A stretch of DNA of 64,000 nucleotides. Source: Pseudorasbora parva. Taxonomy: Eukaryota > Chordata > Actinopteri > Cypriniformes > Gobionidae. This document shows positions 25,101 through 32,400 of this stretch, piece after piece; the first letter of the stretch is position 1; each line of letters begins with the position of its first letter. The notes beneath the pieces are model-generated. The model saw only the letters and a list, made by a program, of their open reading frames with translations. It was not told where the DNA came from and did not search any database. A program made the translations under genes and the position numbers. Location of the stretch: contig NC_090172.1 in the NCBI RefSeq assembly GCF_024679245.1, positions 1,763,001-1,827,000 on the forward strand, read 5' to 3'.

Positions 25101-28100
25101 TAGAGAATATCAGAATCTAGCCCAGTATAAGGGCTGACCAGCTGGGCATGCACACAGAATCCAATAGGCTGTGATTCCCTTGGTAATCCCATATGTGTAT
25201 TTTCCTCTGTACCGTTTACCTGTTGGTAAACCTGTCTCTCCCTGGGCAGTTCTAGTCTGCCCTGTCTCTGCATCTGGTAGTAAGTTACTGCCTGGCTAGG
25301 TAGGACCTTCTGCAGAGATCATCCATGTGTAGCACTGCCCTACGGGTCAGTCCATATGTGTATCCAGCACACGTTATCTCCCTTTGGCAGGGTGTGGCTT
25401 CCGTAGCGTCCCTCTCCATTGGACTAGGCATTCTATCCCAGTTTTAACCATGACACACTGGTCATGGCTGAAAGATATTGGAAATGAGAACTGACGCACT
25501 CTTCCCTGTGAAATATCATGCAGCAGCTGCATCTCCAGTATAAGCCCTGTCTCTTCCACCCCATTGGTATGGACTACGCTCATTGGGCTGACATGGGGTG
25601 CTGGGTAAGTTACGACTGTGCGAATGTAGTTGCCAACTGACGCACTTCCCTCCTGGTTATGTCCCTCCTACCACAGTCCTAAACCACAGTTGAATGGCTG
25701 GGATTCCTGTCTCGGCTCCTCAGCAAAACCTGAAACATGAAAGTGAGTGCAAGCCGGCCTTACATACCTGTATGTTCGGCCAGAAGTGGCTCGGCATGCA
25801 AATCTTAGTGGCCAATATCCATTGGCTCGTTTAGTTACCACTTGGAGGGGATTGGGCTCCTAGACAAGATCCCAATACATCAGTATCCACATAACAGCTC
25901 CATTCCCTCCATCAAGGAACAAGGGTTATGTCAGTAACCGAGACATTACAACTAGTGCACATATACAAATTAGTCTATATATTCAAAAATAGAAAATGTT
26001 TGGAATCCCATTTGTTTTTTGTTTTGTTTTTGTTAATTTGTCATGTATTGATCTCCCTGTAGTTTTGTTTCTGCGGTTGTCAATATCTACTATGACAGTG
26101 ACGAGGCCATTCAAAAAGATGTGGAGATTCAAGAATTTGTAAAGGATGTTTTCTTTGGCATGGAAAATTCTGACAGTGTCAAGAAGAATCCTAAAAGTGA
26201 GTACAGGTTCAACTTATCAAAATGTAATTGTTAGTCTGTGTAAACAAGAATGAGTGTTTGTATTCTTATATATGAGTCTTTGTGTGTATCAAATCACCTT
26301 TGCATGTGTGCACAAGGTAAATGTATACTGCTACTGTTTACAGATTTTCCAAAGTCTCTGAATACTCGAGCACAGTTGTCTGAGTACCTGACTGTTGTGA
26401 TATTCACATCTTCAGCACAACATGCTGCAGTCAACTTTGGACAGGTGAGATTACACATTTTCATCAGCAAGAGTGTTAAAAATTTCTAGGCAAATTTCTA
26501 CATAATATGTACAAGCTAATACCTGTAAATAAATCTTTATGTTCCAGTTTGACTGGTATGCCTGGATCCCCAACAGTCCTTGCACAATGCGCAAGCCGCC
26601 TCCCGAACAGAAGGGCCAAGTGGATATGAAGTACATTATGGAGAGTCTGCCTTCCCGTGGATGTTGCAACGTAGTTCTAGCAACAGTTTGGACCCTCAGT
26701 CAGTTCCAGAAGAACGAGGTTTGATGTTTGATTTGGATAGAGAATATGGCAGCAGTCTTGTCTAAATCATTGTGAAAAATAATTAACTTATTACTAGAGT
26801 ACAGAGCATCAAGGTTTGAGTAAAAATATAAGCCAAAGATGTTTTTTTTTATTAATGTAAGTTTGCTGTAGATTGTTTGCTTGCTACAGTGTATGTGTTC
26901 TGCAGCACTGCCAACATACAAGTATTGTTAATCAGGTATTGCAATTAATTAAACTGACTCTTCACTAAGTTGCAATCATATTTGGGGGGGGGGTAACAGA
27001 ATATTTATCTATTCATTTAATGGTGTTACATATTTAAAATACTAAATATTAGGAGCGCTGTTCTGTTATAGTCCAGGATAAATTGTAATGATAACTGCGC
27101 TGTTCATTGCACACCACAATTTTAGTGTGCATGCAAAGAAGAGGGCAAAAAAGAACAGTATGAAACTGTACTAGTACTGGTAATATTATGTGCCACATTC
27201 ACAGTTTATAAATTCAAAACAGTATTTAATAAGGAATCCAAAGTATTTAAATTATGGTGGGTAGTTTTAAACTCAATTATCTAAAAGTAATAGAAGATAT
27301 AATTTATATTTAATTTTTTAGAAATTCAGGACAACATTGTTGCTGGAGCAAGTATAACAGTGACACAATTAACTTAAGTTTTGATTAAGGTCAAAGAGGG
27401 GATCAAACAACCTTCAACTTAAAAACAAGTCATATTAACTCATTATTTTAAATCTTCACTTAAATTGAGTTGAATCTTATACAATTTATAAAATTAAGCT
27501 GAATTAAAATTATTTTGATGAATTAAAGTAATGGAAAAGATGACTATTATTTTTTACAGTGCTGTAATCGTTATCATGTGAGGCTATTCTCTCTTCAGCT
27601 GACTGTAAAAAGCACTTACATTGATTCTGATTTGTAGTATCTGCTGATCTACAGGCCTTAATCATGTTAATGCCTATTTTACAAGTTCTTTAAAGAAACA
27701 CTGCAAATAAAAATGCTTTGCAATGTCACACTTAAATCCGAGATTAATACCGATTAATTTTCCCCTCCCACATTAAGAGCATATTTCTCTGAAAATCCCC
27801 AATTCTTTCCTGGGATGTTTTATAAGCTTGTCTGAGTGAATGACATTAACCAAGGGGACAGAACTTAGAGAAGGGTCAGTTTACCATGTAAACAGAAAGA
27901 TGTCATTTTCTCTGAAGAACTTACTTTTTTCACAGCTGTTCTTAGGCATGTATCCAGAAACGTTCTTCACAGAGCAACCAGTGAAGGAAGCCATAAAGAC
28001 TTTCCTCAAGAAACTAGATGAGGTGACCAACAAAATCAAGCGCCGGAATGAGGGATTAACAATGGAGTATTGTTATTTGTCCCCAGACAAAATCCCCAAC

Positions 28101-28115
28101 AGCGTTGCAATTTGA
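12996..28115 (+). CDS. alox5b-like: Arachidonate 5-lipoxygenase-like protein (14 exons, 669 aa)
   Basis: A non-haem iron dioxygenase that would oxygenate arachidonate-type fatty acids. Exons: 12996-13145, 14351-14546, 14696-14774, 16773-16892, 17039-17148, 17329-17501, 17673-17807, 22757-22960, 23204-23290, 23660-23829, 26063-26196, 26344-26444, 26548-26718, 27936-28115. All introns are GT-AG, phases agree, and the sum is 2010 nt, so no break is seen. Residues 1-110 are the PLAT/C2 domain; the rest is catalytic. Iron ligands are His362, His367, His546, Asn550 and C-terminal Ile669, as in human 5-LOX. Differences from human numbering: W599V, H600V, G602A, A603T, Y181S of the FY cork, and loss of membrane Trp13 and Trp75. 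Human KKK653-655 is absent. Length (human 674) and exon count fit ALOX5. A second copy starts at 62798. The family call is firm; orthology within the fish alox5 paralogues is inferred. Confidence 0.88.
13146..14350 (+). other. Intron 1
   Basis: About 1.2 kb, AT-rich. I see no complete transposable element in it. Confidence 0.6.
14351..14546 (+). CDS. alox5-like exon 2 (PLAT)
   Basis: Starts after TTAAAG; encodes [15 protein letters not shown] to EVIIREGT, phase 1 at the donor GTACGT. Trp of PCHRW (human W102) is kept, while the position of human W75 is Pro. Confidence 0.85.
14696..14774 (+). CDS. alox5-like exon 3
   Basis: Acceptor TTTAG|CT; encodes [20 protein letters not shown] and SRRKIF, phase 2. 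It forms the linker between the PLAT and catalytic domains. Confidence 0.85.
14775..16772 (+). other. Intron 3, hosting a Harbinger-like MITE
   Basis: About 2 kb. The centre (15636-16247) is a MITE; the flanks are AT-rich with nothing recognised. Confidence 0.6.
15636..16247 (+). mobile_element. Harbinger-like non-autonomous element
   Basis: The ends share TTCACACTTGT in inverted orientation (left near 15643, right ACAAGTGTGAACGCACCCTTA near 16229-16247). Subterminal GGTTCG/GGACC-rich motifs are mirrored. A short internal frame from 15946 ([20 protein letters not shown]) resembles the Myb-like companion protein of Harbinger elements. No full transposase is present. Confidence 0.6.
16773..16892 (+). 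CDS. alox5-like exon 4
   Basis: Acceptor TTGAAG|ATGG; encodes [15 protein letters not shown] to [10 protein letters not shown]. The FALNS segment corresponds to human FVLNY, so cork Phe177 is kept but Tyr181 is Ser. Confidence 0.85.
17039..17148 (+). CDS. alox5-like exon 5
   Basis: Acceptor TTTCAG|GATTGG; encodes [20 protein letters not shown] and [16 protein letters not shown], phase 1 at the donor GTTTGG. Confidence 0.8.
17329..17501 (+). CDS. alox5-like exon 6
   Basis: Acceptor GAACAG|AGACC; encodes the conserved [13 protein letters not shown] segment and ends at QQELK, phase 0. Confidence 0.88.
17673..17807 (+). CDS. alox5-like exon 7
   Basis: Acceptor GGACAG|GCAGG; encodes [16 protein letters not shown] to the conserved [11 protein letters not shown] and IVPIAIQ. 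The donor GTATCT is followed only 35 bp later by a DIRS insertion. Confidence 0.88.
18082..18190. repeat. DIRS copy 1 internal complementary region (ICR)
   Basis: The part before 18141 (gggaacgagggttacatacgtaaccgagac) is the reverse complement of the element's left terminus. The part after (gttccctttcagtcggtcac) is the reverse complement of its right terminus. They are joined over the trinucleotide GTT at 18141-18143, the expected DIRS ICR layout. Confidence 0.85.
18587..19540 (-). CDS. DIRS tyrosine recombinase (copy 1)
   Basis: A DNA strand-exchange enzyme that would integrate the circular DIRS cDNA. The frame is open for about 317 codons. It contains the [12 protein letters not shown] core-binding segment, catalytic Arg in [11 protein letters not shown], the H-x-x-R box in [14 protein letters not shown], and a Tyr in ARFYSLRV near the end. 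Compared with copy 2 it lacks about ten residues after TTPFR. No clear ATG starts it, as the upstream frame continues from the deleted polyprotein. Whether it is expressed is unknown. Confidence 0.8.
   Translation of the reverse strand: MVDSITFARAPSTRHLYALKWYLFVNWCSSHQEDPRRCSVRAVLSFLQDGLERRLSPSTLKVYVAAIAANHKLVEGMSLGKHDLIVRFLRGARRLNPPRPPSIPSWDMSLVLNALRRPSFEPLQSVELKILSLKTVLLTALASIKRVGDLHAFSVDESCLEFGPDNSHVILRPRPRLVPKVPTTPFREEEADPALAFLCPVRALRTYVDRTQSFRTSEQLFVCYGGQQKGKAVSKQRMAHWIVDAIVLAYESQDMPCPLGIRAHSTRGVASSWALARGTSLTDICRAAGWAAPNTFARFYSLRVELVSSRVLTSYSR
19541..20310 (-). pseudogene. DIRS RNase H-side and linker region (copy 1), RT deleted
   Basis: Pieces include [19 protein letters not shown] (about 20179), [40 protein letters not shown] and [19 protein letters not shown], in shifting frames. 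The sequence before them ([16 protein letters not shown]) is the N-terminal edge of the RT. The palm with YLDD is absent, and frameshifts divide the rest. Confidence 0.7.
20495..20923 (-). pseudogene. DIRS gag scrap (copy 1)
   Basis: A short minus-strand frame with low-complexity Ser/Pro/Arg content between the RT edge and the right ITR. It lies where gag belongs, but most of gag is deleted and no Cys-rich head is readable. Confidence 0.4.
21110..22678 (-). mobile_element. Tc1/mariner element, near full length, transposase broken
   Basis: The ends are inverted repeats: left TACAATCCCGATTCCAAAAAA, right TTTTTGGAATCGGGTTTGTA, with TA at both limits. It lies about 10 bp from the DIRS copy 1 end and 78 bp before exon 8. 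Transposase pieces are on the minus strand. This is a familiar fish Tc1-like family. Confidence 0.88.
21354..22321 (-). pseudogene. Tc1/mariner transposase, frameshifted
   Basis: The N-terminal piece starts [20 protein letters not shown] at 22321 and holds the paired-type helix-turn-helix ([20 protein letters not shown]) and [19 protein letters not shown]; it ends at a stop at 21809. The C-terminal piece at 21605-21354 has the catalytic [15 protein letters not shown] (third acidic residue of the DDE triad) and ends near [12 protein letters not shown]. The middle between them is frameshifted, so no full enzyme is encoded. Confidence 0.85.
22757..22960 (+). CDS. alox5-like exon 8 (iron-ligand His pair)
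   Basis: Acceptor AATCAG|CTCAG; encodes NPIFLPSD-like [13 protein letters not shown], then [17 protein letters not shown], which holds iron ligands His362 and His367. Donor AAG|GTACCT, phase 0. Confidence 0.9.
23204..23290 (+). CDS. alox5-like exon 9
   Basis: Acceptor TTGCAG|TTACTC; encodes [19 protein letters not shown] and ends GVFSK, phase 0. Confidence 0.88.
23660..23829 (+). CDS. alox5-like exon 10
   Basis: Encodes [33 protein letters not shown] and [15 protein letters not shown], phase 2. Acceptor CAAAAG|TTTAGC is an adenine-rich, weak site chosen because it alone keeps frame. The donor GTAGGT is only 13 bp from a DIRS insertion. Confidence 0.75.
23843..25947 (+). mobile_element. DIRS retrotransposon copy 3, heavily decayed
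   Basis: Lies in intron 10, coding plus. The left terminus GTTCCCATACAGTCAGTCATG matches the DIRS 5' end (gttccctttcagtcggtcac). The right terminus GTAACCGAGAC matches the 3' end. Inverted repeats at 23869-23950 and about 25810-25905 share GCCAATGGATATTGG-type text. Internal scraps include [16 protein letters not shown] (about 24350), VREDEEQV (about 24570) and a recombinase scrap [20 protein letters not shown] (about 24855). RT, gag and most of the recombinase are gone. Confidence 0.75.
25060..25214. repeat. Imperfect inverted repeat inside DIRS copy 3
   Basis: CAGAGGAAAGTAAATATATG...ATTACCAAAGGGA at 25062-25096 pairs with TCCCTTGGTAATCCCATATG...TTTTCCTCTG at about 25177-25213. The loop is about 80 bp. 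It could be a small MITE inserted in the DIRS copy or an ITR scrap of another DIRS subfamily. Confidence 0.6.
26063..26196 (+). CDS. alox5-like exon 11
   Basis: Acceptor CTGTAG|TTTTG; encodes [19 protein letters not shown] and [17 protein letters not shown], phase 1 at the donor GTGAGT. Confidence 0.88.
26344..26444 (+). CDS. alox5-like exon 12 (iron ligands His546, Asn550)
   Basis: Acceptor TTACAG|ATTTT; encodes [16 protein letters not shown] and [12 protein letters not shown], in which His and Asn are iron ligands. Donor CAG|GTGAGA, phase 0. Confidence 0.9.
26548..26718 (+). CDS. alox5-like exon 13 (divergent active-site helix)
   Basis: Acceptor TTCCAG|TTTGAC; encodes [11 protein letters not shown] and [10 protein letters not shown]. 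Where human 5-LOX has RSCWHLGAVWAL this exon has [12 protein letters not shown]. Phase 0, donor GAG|GTTTGA. Confidence 0.88.
26719..27935 (+). other. Intron 13
   Basis: 1.2 kb, AT-rich, with a short G run near 26983-26992. No transposable element is recognised. Confidence 0.6.
27936..28115 (+). CDS. alox5-like exon 14 with stop
   Basis: Acceptor TTCACAG|CTGTTC; encodes [20 protein letters not shown] and ends [13 protein letters not shown] then TGA. The terminal Ile is the fifth iron ligand. Confidence 0.9.
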   Translation: MFLGMYPETFFTEQPVKEAIKTFLKKLDEVTNKIKRRNEGLTMEYCYLSPDKIPNSVAI

Positions 28116-28850
28116 GAAAATACTTATTGTGTTCATGGCCAATGTGTGCTTGACAAAGAACAACAGAAGAACAGCTCTACTTAAAATATGAAGTATTGTA
28201 AAACACAGAACATTCTGCCTTTTGAGGCAATTTTTAATACAGCATATTTGATTAGCGTGTATTGAATTTGACTCTGTTGCTGGGAAATAAGGGATATTAC
28301 TTTGTAACGCCATCTGTGCATATATGTGTCTTATCTGAGGTAAAAGGGACAGTTTATTTGTCTACGCTTTCAAAGAGCACACATAAGCTTGTGTTATAAC
28401 CCATTTATTACTGTCTTTCTTTTTTATTATTTTCTATATTCAAATAAATGTGCATATTCATAAATCCATACTGTGGTATTTTTGTAATCATCTTTTGATT
28501 CATTGAGTCATATTCTTTATTACTCATGATATATTGTTTAAATAATATTTTATTTTAGATTGTTATACCTTACAGTGATATTGAGATCTCACAAATATAT
28601 TGATTTTGTGCTGATTATATTTGCTGTTGCTGTGTGACTCACAGTAGATTATTTTTTTTTTTGGTATGAGGGTGGGTCTTCTGATAGAGGTCAGCTGAAA
28701 AAGAATTGCTGTTATGGACATTAAATATTTGTTTCATAAATGCTGTAAAGGACTTGTTTTGCGATTGTGAACAAATCTTACTGCACTTCAAATTGTTATT
28801 ATATCTGTTTTCTTTTTTCTCTCATAATAAATAAAGCTTTTAAAAAAAAT
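28116..28850 (+). other. 3' UTR / 3' flank of lipoxygenase gene
   Basis: AT-rich. Candidate polyadenylation signals are AATAAA in caaataaatgtgc (about 28443) and in ataataaataaagc (about 28827-28835). The true cleavage site cannot be told from sequence alone. Confidence 0.5.
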
Positions 28851-28854
28851 CTAT

Positions 28855-29189
28855 TACATTTTATTTTCCGCATTGGTTGCAGCAGAGATAAAACAGGATC
28901 TAAGTGAAGCAGATTTCAAAAACAAACTCAAATCTTCACATAACACTCATGGATAATAATAACATGAACATGAACATAACTGAACAACCAACCTAGTATA
29001 GACGTAGAACTGACAATGAACAGACAGAAACACAACAACAGGGACTGATAAGACTATAACTAGACACACCTGAACTAAAACTCAAATCAAATTGGTTACC
29101 TTGGAAACAAAACAGGCAAAGGACAGAACAAATTAACAGAACAAGAAAACCAACCTAGAAACATATATGAACACACTCAAAACATGACA
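28855..29189 (-). mobile_element. LTR-like sequence of gypsy-type element
   Basis: On the minus strand a polypurine-like GGAAGGACGGGGTA (29204-29191) is followed by TGTCATGTTTTGAGTGTG at 29189, as at the start of a 3' LTR. An AATAAA-type signal (gaaaataaaatg) lies near the far end. The distal boundary near 28855 is uncertain, because it merges with the gene's 3' flank. No partner LTR was found. Confidence 0.45.
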
Positions 29190-29407
29190 GTACCCCGTCC
29201 TTCCAGAAGGCATGTTTTCGCACCGTATTATATCAACAGGGGTGGGAGGGTGGGCCATGTCAGCAGTTCAGGAAGCCAGGGATGACCAGCCTCCGTGGCT
29301 TTGGCCTGGACACCTGGCTTGGCCACTATGGCCGGAGGTTGTATAGCACCCCCTACTAAAAATATTCTTGGGAGGAGCTATGGGGCTGTAGACTGGAGCA
29401 GGCATAT
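29190..29407 (-). pseudogene. Possible C-terminal scrap of gypsy-like ORF
   Basis: Between the polypurine tract and the 30-bp array, the minus strand reads PAIVAKPGVQAKATEAGHPW and LPELLTWPTLPP. This proline/tryptophan style resembles the PPWPPEL tail after array 1. The layout (array, Pro/Trp tail, polypurine tract, LTR) is the same as at 10.2-12.6 kb but inverted. Confidence 0.4.
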
Positions 29408-32400
29408 GGGCTGTAGTCCTCTCTGGACTCTGATCATGAATGCTGGCAGAAGATCACAGGCTGAAGTTCTCTCTGTACTCAGGTCACAGGCTGAAGTCCT
29501 TTTTGGACTCAAGTCACAGGCTGAAGTTCTCTCTGCATCAGGTCACGGGCTGACATCCTCTCTGGACTCTATCCACAGGCTGAAGTCCTCTCTGGACTCA
29601 GGTCACAGGCTGAAGTCCTCTCTGGACTCAGGTCACAGGCTGAAGTCCTCTCTGCATCAGGTCACGGTCTGAAGTCCTCTCTGGACTCTGATCACAGGCT
29701 GAAGTCCTCTCTGGACACTGATCAAAGGCTGAAGTCCTCTCTGGACTCTGATCACAGGCTGAAGTCCTCTCTGGACACTGATCAAAGGCTGAAGTCCTCT
29801 CTGGACTCTGATCACAGGCTGAAGTCCTCTCTGGACTCTGATCACAGGCGGAAGTCCTCTCTGGACTCTGATCAAAGGCTGAAGTCCTCTCTGCATCAGA
29901 TCACGGGCTAAAGTCCTCTCTGGACTCTGGTCACGGGCTGAAGTCCTCACTGGTCTCTGGTAACGGGCTGAAGTCCTCTCTGGACTCTGATCACAGGATG
30001 AAGTCCTCTCTGGACTCTGGCCACAGGCTGAAGTCCTCTCTGGACTCTGATCATAGGCTGCAGTCCTCTCTGGACTTTGGGCAAGGGCTGAAGTCCTCTC
30101 TGGACTCTGATCACAGGCTGAAGTCCTCTCTGGACTCTGATCACAGGCTGAAGTCCTCTCTGGACTCTGGTCTTGGGCTGAAGTTCTCTCTGGACTTTGA
30201 TCACAGGCTGAAGTCCTCTCTGGACTCAGGTCACAGGCTGAAGTCCTCTCTGGATTAAGGTCACAAGGCTGAAGTCCTCTGTGGACTCAAGTCACAGGCT
30301 GTTGTCCTCTCTGGACTCAGGTCACGGGCTGAAGTCCTCTCTGGACTCTGATCACAGGATGAAGTCCTCTATGGACTCTGGTCACAGGCTGAAGTCCTCT
30401 ATGGACTCTGGTCACAGGCTGAAGTCCTCTCTGGACTCTGGTCACAGGCTGAAGTCTTCTCTGGACTCAGGTCACAGGCAGAAGTCCTCTCTGGACTCTG
30501 ATCACAGGCTGAAGTCCTCTCTGGACTCTGATCACAGGCTGAAGTCCTCTCTGGACTCAGGTCACAGGCTGTAGTCCTATCTGGACTCTGGCCACAGGCT
30601 GAAGTCCTCTCTGGACTCTGATCACAGGCTGAAGTCCTCTCTGGACTTTGATCACAGGCTGAAGTCCTCTCTGGACTCTGATCACAGGCTGAAGTCCTCT
30701 CTGGACACTGGTCTTGGGCTGAAGTTCTCTCTGGACTTTGATCACAGGCTGAAGTCCTCTCTGGACTCAGGTCACAGGCTGAAGTCCTCTCTGGACTCAG
30801 GTCACAAGGCTGAAGTCCTCTGTGGACTCAGGTCACAGGCTGTTGTCCTCTCTGGACTCAGGTCACGGGCTGAAGTCCTCTCTGGACTCTGATCACAGGA
30901 TGAAGTCCTCTATGGACTCTGGTCACAGGCTGAAGTCCTCTCTGGACTCAGGTCACAGGCTGAAGTCCTCTCTGGACTCTGGTCACAGGCTGAAGTCTTC
31001 TCTGGACTCAGGTCACAGGCAGAAGTCCTCTCTGGACTCAGGTCACAGGCTGAAGTCCTCTCTGGACTCTGATCACAGGCTGAAGTCCTCTCTGGACTCT
31101 GATCACAGGCTGAAGTCCTTTTTAGACTCTGATCACAGGCTGAAGTCCTCTCTGGACTCAGGTCAAAGGCTGAAGTCCTTTCTGGACTCTGATCACAGGC
31201 TGGAGTCCTCTCTGAACTCTGATCACAGGCTGAAGTCCTCTCTGGACTCTGATCCCAGGCTGAAGTCCTCTCTGGACTCTGGTCACAGGCTGAAGTCCTC
31301 TCTGGACTCAGGTCACTGGCTGAAGTCCTCTCTGGACTCAGGTCACAGGCTGAAGTCCTCTCAGGACTCAGGTCACAGGCTGAAGTCCTCTCTGGACTCA
31401 GGTCACAAGGCTGAAGTCCTCTCTGGACTCTGATCACAGGCTGAAGTCCTCTCTGGTCTCTGGTCACGGGCTGAAGTCCTCTCTGAACTCTGATCACGGG
31501 ATGAAGTCCTCTCTGGACTCTGGCCACAGGCTGAAGTCCTCTCTGGACTCTGATCATAGGCTGAAGTCCTCTCTGGACTTTGGTCAAGGGCTGAAGTCCT
31601 CTCTGGACTCTGATCACAGGCTGAAGTCCTCTATGGACTCTGTTCTTGGGCTGAAGTTCTCTCTGGACTTTGATCACAGGCTGAAGTCCTCTCTGGACTC
31701 AGGTCACAGGCTGAAGTCCTCTCTGGACTCAGGTCACAAGGCTGAAGTCCTCTGTGGACTCAGGTCACAGGCTGTTGTCCTCTCTGGACTCAGGTCACGG
31801 GCTGAAGTCCTCTCTGGACTCTGATCACAGGATGAAGTCCTCTATGGACTCTGGTCACAGGCTGAAGTCCTCTATGGACTCTGGTCACAGGCTGAAGTCC
31901 TCTCTGGACTCTGGTCACAGGCTGAAGTCTTCTCTGGACTCAGGTCACAGGCAGAAGTCCTCTCTGGACTCAGGTCACAGGCTGAAGTCCTCTCTGGACT
32001 CTGATCACAGGCTGAAGTCCTCTCTGGACTCTGATCACAGGCTGAAGTCCTTTTTGGACTCTGATCACAGGCTGAAGTCCTCTCTGGACTCAGGTCACAG
32101 GCTGAAGTCCTCTCTGGACTCAGGTCACAAGGCTGAAGTCCTCTCTGGACTCTGATCACAGGCTGAAGTCCTCTCTGGACACTGATCAAAGGCTGAAGTC
32201 CTCTCTGGACTCTGATCACAGGCTGAAGTCCTCTCTGGACTCTGATCACAGGCTGAAGTCCTCTCTGGACACTGATCAAAGGCTGAAGTCCTCTCTGGAC
32301 TCTGATCACAGGCTGAAGTCCTCTCTGGACTCTGATCATAGGCTGAAGTCCTCTCTGGACTTTGGTCAAGGGCTGAAGTCCTCTCTGGACTCAGGTCACA

